In this document: positions 19,901 to 26,812 of the stretch, piece by piece
How the letters are laid out: each line of letters starts with the position of its first letter
How positions within the stretch are numbered: position 1 is the stretch's first letter
Source of the DNA: Symbiodinium natans
Lineage: Eukaryota > Sar > Dinophyceae > Suessiales > Symbiodiniaceae
Direction: 5' to 3'
NCBI GenBank assembly: GCA_905221605.1
Contig: CAJNDS010002816.1
Span: forward strand, 1-64,000
DNA length: 64,000 nucleotides
Made by a program: the position numbers and the translations under genes
The notes under the pieces: model-generated
What the model saw: the letters and a program-made list of their open reading frames with translations, nothing else
Told to the model about the DNA's origin: nothing
The model's database searches: none

Positions 19901-21670
19901 GAACTGCTCAATGATTGGTGAGTCTCCTAAGGAGACTGATTTCTGAATGGCTTGCCTGGCTTGCACAAGCAACGAATGGTAGAAGGGAAGGTTGGCCGCA
20001 TGCGCATTTTCAAGGTCATGCAGGATAACGTTTAAAGCCCATTTGCCTCTCCAGCGCAGCAGTAGGCCAACTTTAGATAATATGGCGCCTATCTCAGGAT
20101 CCATTGCCCTAGGCGCTTTGATAAAATCAAAAACGCCCGCCATATGTTTGGCCTGAATCCAGGGACGCCTCAAAATAGTTGAGCTGGCAATAGCTAGTGC
20201 TTTGAGCATATGCCTTTTGGTGAAGGCGTACAAGGAATTGCAGAAAAGAGGGCAAGAGGCAATGAAGGCCGTATGGAATTGAATCCTGGCAGGCATTGAT
20301 GCAGTAAGGGAAAGAGCTTGTTTATTCCTTCTCAACATATTGCACAAGGCCTTATCAAGGATCAGCATGCGCAAGGAAACATCTGACATTTTCCTTTGTC
20401 CAACCCAATGGATTTCATCAATAGACGTTGCTTGCTCCCATTCATATTTTGACATGCGGCCACGCAGGATAAAGCCCAACATTGTTGCAGTCTCAGCAAT
20501 AATCTTAGACCCCCAAGGCGTCATGTCGAGGAGAAGGATATCAGCAGTTTTGAAGGGCTTGTTGGTAAGAATAGAAGTTTTGCATTTGCATTTGCAAGGC
20601 GATGCAATAATGCAAGCCAACAAAGCCTGGAAATTTTGCTGTTGTGTGCACATGCAAAGCAGCATATCGCTAGACAGGACGTAGCATTTGCTTCCGCTTA
20701 CTAAGAGCAGTCCGTGTCGCACGTCAAGCCTAGTCAAGGACATCCTCATTGCTTGGTCGAGGCTGTAGATGTTCTGTTGAAGCAGTAAGCACAAGGCTTG
20801 ATGCAATGAGGGACCTCCAATGGTGAGAGTATTGCTCGGTGGAAGCTGTTTGGACTCAATCCAAGCGACACCAAATTGGGCTATGCATGCTCTGACATCC
20901 CCAGGGAGAACCTGTAAAGAAATAAACCCTGCTTGGAAGCATTGGTGACGGAGAACTTGTAACCCCGCGCTGTGCGCTGGTTCGAAAGTTCTTTGTGCCT
21001 TTTCCACCCAATGCAGGCCTTTGGAGGCAGCGCTGTTATCGTCCATGTAAGCCGTTAGTCTTATGAAGGAAGAAATGTCGTGCAGCGCCCAAATCAAGGG
21101 ATCTAAGGCGAGACAGAAAAGGACAACAGAAGTCGCCCTTCCCATAGCAAGGCCTTGGTGGATGGAGATAGGCTCGAGCAAGAAACCTTGCACTTTATGC
21201 TGGGTGCGCCTCCCAAACATAAGGTGGATGACGTAAGCTTTGATCCAGGCAGGGGCAGCTCTTGCCGCTAAGCACTGTAGTACCCACCAGGGATTCACCC
21301 GTTCAAAGGCCTTGGCAAAGTCGGAAAGCATGACTGTGTACTGGGCATCTTTGAGCTCCAAGTAGTGTTGCATTTGGGCATAATTTGCCTGTGGTTCTTT
21401 GAAGTGATTAAGAAGAGCCTGGGCAGGATGTAGCGAGTCTTTGAAAGACTCAGCAAGGACAGCGTAGATTGCGGAGTCAATGATTCGATCACAAGTATCG
21501 GGCATGTCTAGTGGCCTGTAGTTGTCCGCGTACGCACCCTTGTCTGCCTTGGGAATGAAGACTAAGGCCTGAAGCGGATGATCAGCTTGAGACAAGCACA
21601 TCTCCCACATATGATCCCCAAGTAAGTTGGCAAAATAACTCGGATTTTGCCTATAGAAGGCATAGGGCAC
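16982..21670 (-). CDS. LINE-type reverse transcriptase, CCHC finger, RNase H, polymerase-like tail
   Basis: This continues the endonuclease ORF after a one-base frameshift near 21675. The frame begins with DGVPYAFYR, the usual start of non-LTR RT domains. RT motifs: FIPKAD, DFAKAFERVNPWW (about residue 120), the GLAMGRATS turn and YMDD (about 210). Cys/His sites lie around residues 740-830, including a CxxC...H...C finger (CLLCGLGANTTEHWLTAC) typical of LINE C-termini. RNase H follows with FDGS (about 1023), AEICAAD, QGDC and NKVADH, so the D-E-D-D set is present. After it come 400 residues that plain LINEs lack, with IEIDMKGAHYTLL (about 1283) and LWVHDGVYV (about 1430), reminiscent of family-A DNA polymerase motifs A and C. 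Role: target-primed reverse transcription; the tail might serve second-strand synthesis (inference). Confidence 0.88.
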   Translation of the reverse strand: MPYAFYRQNPSYFANLLGDHMWEMCLSQADHPLQALVFIPKADKGAYADNYRPLDMPDTCDRIIDSAIYAVLAESFKDSLHPAQALLNHFKEPQANYAQMQHYLELKDAQYTVMLSDFAKAFERVNPWWVLQCLAARAAPAWIKAYVIHLMFGRRTQHKVQGFLLEPISIHQGLAMGRATSVVLFCLALDPLIWALHDISSFIRLTAYMDDNSAASKGLHWVEKAQRTFEPAHSAGLQVLRHQCFQAGFISLQVLPGDVRACIAQFGVAWIESKQLPPSNTLTIGGPSLHQALCLLLQQNIYSLDQAMRMSLTRLDVRHGLLLVSGSKCYVLSSDMLLCMCTQQQNFQALLACIIASPCKCKCKTSILTNKPFKTADILLLDMTPWGSKIIAETATMLGFILRGRMSKYEWEQATSIDEIHWVGQRKMSDVSLRMLILDKALCNMLRRNKQALSLTASMPARIQFHTAFIASCPLFCNSLYAFTKRHMLKALAIASSTILRRPWIQAKHMAGVFDFIKAPRAMDPEIGAILSKVGLLLRWRGKWALNVILHDLENAHAANLPFYHSLLVQARQAIQKSVSLGDSPIIEQFKSKCHDALSAALPRVSPHSGGRKLKQAQIALRAVLRNAACVQAQGYLRQKVANHAHERQLCAILLALNLPPKNVASDVTRCYALRWAIVEEADAYFVYRQYASRDEQCRVCLRKQTGKELWYDNGFGSMPVCKLCHLNQSCPDDLAHAISCMLPCCDVNQAPLLQCAAMPGAPARTITYRAAIPNEHQCTFIQSHCLLCGLGANTTEHWLTACVVTKASLFIVLVTLGYAGTASFDSLCHTALPKINVEGGIDKKFCAVLLAWIATIRRYTMEQQCTWHPGWCETPQRAKHISNIPKLASRLWNTIPRMLLPKALPAWWVDTERCKPCCNDGGLHIEVKHPLSALIKASAQGVTVSPRNANIGDVLATLDAQHYLLAPMYQQTLGVPNVALWPKMCHCGNLHLKVTALRPIPAGTPLIVELKPVKDTHLVAQFDGSCHVQEGIGGAGGIVWSPGPVPVILETIAIPLQPCPDSMFAEICAADATLDKALSLAASNQIREVILQGDCINIVKHFAGALRLHREDLVRKLDNMWQKLTHTPITVHWSYVPRVGNKVADHLAGIAANSLRYEAPLHEDVFFDSGEGQPHMQINTECFPPILLPSKQWHLQAIQDLHSGAETISLEAPPLWNPELLLRFCLYNRIKPPPELDTTWPGLVQYRRPSLHPQGRYYAIRHWQTSKRLTRFLAIGPNAIEIDMKGAHYTLLRLLTCHSPTHPPLPTLLEARELFSSHLARAPKAQTVQTKHLLQRAVGMDSNAFLRHVYEGSIAAYAIPPALASFLAHLVQAKATLQVMIQQGIPFYQPDARVNNRNWATFALEAAESFVMRKGLAAMLPYCAGTVLWVHDGVYVKNRNAVSPFIEGATEALVQLIQVGQHCHPQVTPNQEFANLQDVFAITTTKSEFNAAVDALNAAGIACHSPALPKRPKATTNRVSKRLILEVQDILEVERQRDDKRRRVDVTAVPRRGLWVTPPSL
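19845..19860. repeat. GG-centred palindrome, 7-bp arms, within the RT ORF
   Basis: GAGTGAG / GG / CTCACTC, read as R-V-S-P-H-S in the sense frame between the RT core and the zinc-finger part. Confidence 0.75.
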
Positions 21671-23484
21671 ACCATCGGACCCGGGGAAGAATCCTTGGTG
21701 GTAATAATGGCCTTGAAGATGATGCTTTCATCTGGTAAGTCAGCCGGCACGAAGGGGGCCCTTTGCGCATATGGCTGTAGGAGTTTGTCCCACTGGTTAT
21801 CGTATTGACAAGGGAAGTGGTGCCAAAAGGCTCTAGTTGCCCTTAGTGCAGCATCAAACTGACTCATAGATGTGATCAGCTGGCCATTTTCGCTTCTGAC
21901 CTGTTGCGAATCGATGATTCGAGGGCAGATTTTCCTGAAGGCCTGCCACTTAATTTTAGACTTATCAACCTGCAAATCTCTTTGAGCAACCAGGGAACGA
22001 AGACTTGGTGAGGGGGCAGTTTTCAGCTCTGCACCAAGGTGTAGCCGATTAAGCGCTTCTTGAAGCCAATGTCTCGGGAGCTCGGCTGAACCATTACCTG
22101 ACGGCGTGAAAGGGGGTATGGTGATATGCCTGGCTAAAGATGTGACGGTGCTTGCGTTGACACCGACAGTCGCACCAGTGCTCCTGTTCAAAAGGCGTAC
22201 CAACTTCCTAATTAATGCAGCAATTGAGTTTCCAGCTTGGGCACGTAGGTTTGCATGCCACAAGAAACATGTGGCTTTTTGTGCAACGAGCGCGTCAGAA
22301 GGGCAGAGTTTTTGACCTTTGTTCTGCTCTTCAATCAAGCGGGCTTTAGTGCAATTAATTAGTTTACGAAGAAGAAGGTGCGAAGGGCTAGTCTCCGCAG
22401 CCTCGATGCCAGGCAAGTCAGTAGTCGCAGGTGGAACAGAAAAAGCCGCAGCAGGAACTGTCCGAACAGGTATCGCCGGGACATCTTTGTCAAGCTTATG
22501 CTTCGGCCGAAACCGAATCTTTACCAAGTGATGTCCTCCAGTTACTTTTTTGTGCTTCCAAGAGACAGAACAGATCTTGGCGGACAAGTACAGCGAACTG
22601 GAAATAAGGTAATGGTCAAGGTGACTGCAGGTAGAGCCTTGCTCGAAAGTTGGCCTGTCAGACTTGCATTCAATCATGTCGCCTTGAGCAAGGAGATGTG
22701 CATACTCACCCTCCTTCTGCTGATTAACAGCATTGAAGTCCCCCCCAAGGACAACCACATGAGTTGCATCCTTGACAAAAGCACTAAGTGCAGGGAAAAG
22801 CTTCCCCCATTGATCAGGGTGCCAATAAACCGACAGGAGCCAGTAGCAGACAGACCGAAATCTGACCAGCACGGCAAGGGCAAAACCAGGCACAAGGTCA
22901 ACAGTTTCTACGACTTTATAGTCCTGTGGCAAACAGACAGCAACTCCTCCAGAGTGTCCAGATTCCTTCCAAATAGCGAGAGAGGCAATCGTATTTATTC
23001 TGGCTGTTGCCTGTCTGAATCGGTGTAAACAGGCAGCATTCCATTTGGTTTCCTGCAAAAGCACGGGCGTTTGGTGAGCCAACGCACCAATGGTACGAAG
23101 CTTGGCAAGGCCAATAGTGTCGAAGGTACACAGCGAGGTAACGTTCCAACTAACGACAGCCTGCAGCTTGCACGGCTCCTTTGGGATCGTGTCGAAGTAA
23201 GGAACAAGCCTGTCAGCTATGAGATTCAGTGCAAGTTCAAGCTCTTCTGTCGGGAGCTGAAGATTGATAGCAGCGATTAGGTTAAAAGGTCGGCTGTCAT
23301 TGGCCATGAGAGCAAGCTTCAGCTCACGTGTTGTGGGATAGGTGAGTGGCAGGTTGTAGGCAAGGAGAATGCTGTTGAGGGATCTGACACGTGCGCGATG
23401 TCTACGACAAGCAACATAGGCATTGAGGTGATCAAGGAAGGTCGTAGACCTTGCCTTGATCACCACGTCACGAATCGTCGTCAT
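21562..23484 (-). CDS. APE-type endonuclease half of the LINE polyprotein
   Basis: ATG at 23484 overlaps the TGA of the methyltransferase ORF as ATGA. The frame is open to 23520 but starts there with TTG. Motifs of the exonuclease-endonuclease-phosphatase fold: SWNVTSL (about residue 113), LLQETKW, GGDFNA (about 250), SHLDHYLIS and a terminal GGHHLV in place of the usual SDH. The N-terminal 100 residues are unknown. The C-terminal 250 residues form the usual linker before the RT and reach TTKDSSPGP, where the frame breaks exactly in the SPGPDG motif. Role: nicking target DNA to prime reverse transcription. The weak final motif leaves catalytic competence open. Confidence 0.85.
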   Translation of the reverse strand: MTTIRDVVIKARSTTFLDHLNAYVACRRHRARVRSLNSILLAYNLPLTYPTTRELKLALMANDSRPFNLIAAINLQLPTEELELALNLIADRLVPYFDTIPKEPCKLQAVVSWNVTSLCTFDTIGLAKLRTIGALAHQTPVLLQETKWNAACLHRFRQATARINTIASLAIWKESGHSGGVAVCLPQDYKVVETVDLVPGFALAVLVRFRSVCYWLLSVYWHPDQWGKLFPALSAFVKDATHVVVLGGDFNAVNQQKEGEYAHLLAQGDMIECKSDRPTFEQGSTCSHLDHYLISSSLYLSAKICSVSWKHKKVTGGHHLVKIRFRPKHKLDKDVPAIPVRTVPAAAFSVPPATTDLPGIEAAETSPSHLLLRKLINCTKARLIEEQNKGQKLCPSDALVAQKATCFLWHANLRAQAGNSIAALIRKLVRLLNRSTGATVGVNASTVTSLARHITIPPFTPSGNGSAELPRHWLQEALNRLHLGAELKTAPSPSLRSLVAQRDLQVDKSKIKWQAFRKICPRIIDSQQVRSENGQLITSMSQFDAALRATRAFWHHFPCQYDNQWDKLLQPYAQRAPFVPADLPDESIIFKAIITTKDSSPGPMVCPMPSIGKIRVILPTYLGIICGRCACLKLIIRFRP

Positions 23485-26400
23485 AGGGGCAAAGGGTCCC
23501 GATGGACCCCATAGAAGCAATGGTAGACAGCAGGTTGCCGATCGTAGACATAAATGCGCAGTGCCTTTTCTTGGGTGGGAATTGTGGAGGGGATGTTGTT
23601 GTGGGTGACAGTCTGTTGATGCACCGTACCTTGCTTATATGTGGTGTAATGCGCGCCTCGTGCATCAATACCAATATACACAGCCTGTCGACACGGTAGA
23701 GCAAGCTTAGCAAAGCAAGAGAAGTCGCGCAGGACCTCGCTAAGCCAGGCTTCGTTCGAGTTGCAATCTGAAGCAAAGGCTTTACTGGTATAATTCTCAG
23801 CAAAGTATGGGGTTAAGAAGAGCGCAAAGAGTTCCCTTTGCCCAAGGTAAGGGGAACAGAGGATAGTATGGCCGTGCAAATGCAAGGCAGCTTCGTTACC
23901 CTCAAATATCAGACAAGGCGTAGGTAGCTGGCTGTTCTCTTCGATTACTTTGTGAAGGAAGGTGCCAGGGCTGGCTCCTCTTCGTTCAATGTCAACGACC
24001 TCAATGATCGATGCTTGGGTAAGCGCATGCACAGTATCACGAGCCTGGGAAGCATTGAGCATTGCTAAGGCACATTGATCATCTTGTTCGACATATAGGA
24101 AGAAGTCGACTGGCGGAGACTTCTTGCCGGCGTTGGCATCTTTCAAGTGCTGCACATAGAGAGTATTTTGCTGTCCCTTTACAAGGAGGAATTGAGGGAT
24201 GAACTCGTCTCTATACGCGACAAACTCAAGATGCAACGCTTTGAGAAAGCTGATCAGGCACCACCCTTGTGCAGGGAAGTCAAGAAAATGTAAGGCAAAC
24301 TTGGCACCGAGATTCGCAACAGTCTCTCTGCACAAATTGGCCATGACATTGCGTCTCGATCCACACAAAAGTTGTAATTGAGGGTCGACAATTTGCAAGA
24401 CACGCTGGATGGCCGATGGGATCCCTTTTTCTTGCAATAAGTCTTGCGTTTGATGGAATCGAGTTTCCGTCACAAAGGAAATTCCTCTAGGAATGCCGGA
24501 CGCGCTCTCTCTAATGCCTTGGAATTTACCTTGGCCGGGGGTATACTCCAGAACAACAGGTTTATTGACAATTAAACCTTGTTTGAGCCAGCCAACAGCA
24601 TTAAGTTCATCGCATGGAAAAGGCGCATGAAACTTATGCGAAAACTTGTCTTGTAGCTTAACAGCTGTAGTAGCAGCAAGAACTTGTTGGCCATAGCTAG
24701 GCCAGTATTGGAGAAACTGTGAGAGGGGAAGCGGCTTCCAATGACTGTCGGGGTTTTCATTCAGTAACTCTCGAAGGGATGCGTGTTTGATCGCAGCTTT
24801 GAGAGCACCAGGGTAGAAGCAGTTCCCAACAATGGAAGCAATACACATATCATTAATGTGTTCTTCCACATCTGCAAGCCAGATATCGAGCTCAGCATCT
24901 CTCAACATTTCCTTGTAGTGAGCAACCCTGAAGGGAGGAATGCCACTATCACCGATAAGGAAAGCATTTTCTGCACGGAGAAGTTCGTAATTAGCTTCAG
25001 CAAAGCGATCCATTGCTGCAAGGCTTGGGACGTCCGCTTGAAGAGAAAGCTTCTGAACATCTGTTACAAAGCGCAGGCCAATGGGTCCATCAGGAACAAA
25101 TTTTTCCCATTGTAGATTTGGAACCCCATTGGAGGTATTAGCCGCTTGTGAGAATTGCCTCTGGAAGGCTTCAGCTCCGCCGAAGCTGGGTACATGGTAA
25201 AGAAGGGCAGAGGGGTGGTAAAAGTATGCAGCCAATCGAAGCCCCCTCTCGCGATCAAAGCGTTTGGGACGAAGCCAAGGCTTGAGCTTTTCGCCAGGGG
25301 GTTTTATTCCGCACATGTGTTCCGCAACAGGACGCCATCCTTGGAACCACGGAGTGGGGCGATTGCTGAAGGTGCCAATTTGCCCATATCTAGTAAAGAA
25401 TTTTCTTTTCCTTTCAACATGGCCGAATGTAGCTCCAGCAATATGATGGCAGCAACAATCACGTATTCCGAAGATCTGCTGAATGAAGCCCTGGTGGATG
25501 GGCTTCATAGACCCAGCATTTTCAAGGAAGATGTGCACGCACTGAAGGATACTGGGTTCAATGCTTTGGAATGCAAGCAAAATCGCGTATAAGACAAGCA
25601 TGTGTTGCGAGCGGTCTCCCAGAAGTCCTAATCCACCTGAGCTGGACCCTGCAACCGTGAGATCTTGGCAGGGGGAACCGGCGGGAATGATGATGGCTGT
25701 TTTTTGTGGATGAATCCTTCCCAGGAAGGACAAACATTCACGCAGCAATCGGTAATCCTCTTTAAGTAGAGTCCAAACGTCATCAATTGCGATCGATGGC
25801 ACACGGTGCGAGTCAAGAGCCCATCTTTGGCTTTTGTCATAGTCATACTTATGGCATATGAGGGCGCGAAGGACGCTGTCACTTTCTGCACTCACAGCCG
25901 CAACAGGTTGTTGCTTGAGGCATTCAACGGTGACAGCACGTGATATTCCGCATCCATCAAAAAGCGATAAGATGATGTAACGTTCAACACCAAGTGCGAC
26001 CTGTATGCAGTCTTCCGACGAGACAGCATTAATTTGATTGTTCCTGCTTCCAATTTTACCATCTTTTCTCTTGGAGACAGGCTTGGCATTGTTAAGCTTA
26101 TCGAGGCTTTTCTTGACTCTACGCATCTGAGAATCAGAGCTCAAGTCGGGCTTGGCTTTAAGGGGCTGGCTGCCCCTATCAGAGCCATTCTTCTCAGAGT
26201 TCAGCGCAGTTTGAACTTCATGTTGTTGCGGTCTCTGTTCCTCATCGGAATCAGTAGCAATGGAGTGCACTTCAGGAAGAGATGCACTATCAAGTTGTGT
26301 CGCCAGAGCAGTACTAGGGTCGGGTTGGAGACTAACACTGGCTTGGTGTTCTGACTCCTCATCGAGTTTGCCCTTTTGGGCGAGAGTAAATTCAGTACCG

Positions 26401-26810
26401 CTTTTACATTCCTCGGCTTGTGGCAGAAGATGGGCACAGGACGGATTAGGCAAGCCAAAATCATCCTCTGAGGTGATGGTCATATAGGTTGCAGAAGGGA
26501 CAGGGCTGTCCCAGCTTGCAACCTTCGTTATCTTAGCTTGCTCAATAGTGAGTGTTTCACTACTGATATGCTGTTCTGCGTTTTCACTGGGATCAGCATG
26601 ATGCCGGATAATCTCATTAAAAGAGTTAATGAGAGCAGTGGCGGGGTAAAGCTGATTGGCACAAACACTTCTGATGAAGATGGCTTCAATGTAGTGCTCA
26701 GCCTTAATCAATTGTGCCCACAAATTTTCTTTACGGACTCCGTAGATTGAGTCATAAAGAAGAATTGAGTCTCCTGCTTGTTCTTTGGCATGGTGTAGCA
26801 CTAGGTAGTG
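23481..26810 (-). CDS. C5 cytosine DNA methyltransferase ORF (Dnmt3-like), retroelement-borne
   Basis: The frame starts directly after the in-frame TAG that ends ORF1, and the first near-cognate start is GTG at 26801. Residues 1-270 are acidic and Ser/Gln-rich, like a linker. The catalytic region has motif I ILSLFDGCGISR (about 280), motif IV PAGSPCQDLT with the Pro-Cys nucleophile (about 379), motif VI FLENAGSM (about 429) and RKRKFFT (about 467), an order and style closest to Dnmt3-type enzymes. A further 600 residues follow with no recognised domain. The ORF ends TGA overlapping the next ATG. Known: dinoflagellate retrotransposons encode methyltransferases able to methylate CG sites. Inferred: this one marks the element's own DNA. 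Confidence 0.87.
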   Translation of the reverse strand, partial: HYLVLHHAKEQAGDSILLYDSIYGVRKENLWAQLIKAEHYIEAIFIRSVCANQLYPATALINSFNEIIRHHADPSENAEQHISSETLTIEQAKITKVASWDSPVPSATYMTITSEDDFGLPNPSCAHLLPQAEECKSGTEFTLAQKGKLDEESEHQASVSLQPDPSTALATQLDSASLPEVHSIATDSDEEQRPQQHEVQTALNSEKNGSDRGSQPLKAKPDLSSDSQMRRVKKSLDKLNNAKPVSKRKDGKIGSRNNQINAVSSEDCIQVALGVERYIILSLFDGCGISRAVTVECLKQQPVAAVSAESDSVLRALICHKYDYDKSQRWALDSHRVPSIAIDDVWTLLKEDYRLLRECLSFLGRIHPQKTAIIIPAGSPCQDLTVAGSSSGGLGLLGDRSQHMLVLYAILLAFQSIEPSILQCVHIFLENAGSMKPIHQGFIQQIFGIRDCCCHHIAGATFGHVERKRKFFTRYGQIGTFSNRPTPWFQGWRPVAEHMCGIKPPGEKLKPWLRPKRFDRERGLRLAAYFYHPSALLYHVPSFGGAEAFQRQFSQAANTSNGVPNLQWEKFVPDGPIGLRFVTDVQKLSLQADVPSLAAMDRFAEANYELLRAENAFLIGDSGIPPFRVAHYKEMLRDAELDIWLADVEEHINDMCIASIVGNCFYPGALKAAIKHASLRELLNENPDSHWKPLPLSQFLQYWPSYGQQVLAATTAVKLQDKFSHKFHAPFPCDELNAVGWLKQGLIVNKPVVLEYTPGQGKFQGIRESASGIPRGISFVTETRFHQTQDLLQEKGIPSAIQRVLQIVDPQLQLLCGSRRNVMANLCRETVANLGAKFALHFLDFPAQGWCLISFLKALHLEFVAYRDEFIPQFLLVKGQQNTLYVQHLKDANAGKKSPPVDFFLYVEQDDQCALAMLNASQARDTVHALTQASIIEVVDIERRGASPGTFLHKVIEENSQLPTPCLIFEGNEAALHLHGHTILCSPYLGQRELFALFLTPYFAENYTSKAFASDCNSNEAWLSEVLRDFSCFAKLALPCRQAVYIGIDARGAHYTTYKQGTVHQQTVTHNNIPSTIPTQEKALRIYVYDRQPAVYHCFYGVHRDPLPL

Positions 26811-26812
26811 CT
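26797..26812. repeat. GG-centred palindrome over the ORF1 stop codon
   Basis: AGCACTA / GG / TAGTGCT on the plus strand. In the mRNA sense it overlaps and directly follows the TAG that ends ORF1, and CCTAGTGCT is also repeated on both sides. A hairpin at this place could stimulate readthrough or stall ribosomes (inference). Confidence 0.75.

Noticed and set aside
23493-23508. GGGTCC-CGAT-GGACCC palindrome near the ATGA junction
   Set aside because: The loop differs from the GG family and a 6-bp arm at one place can be chance.
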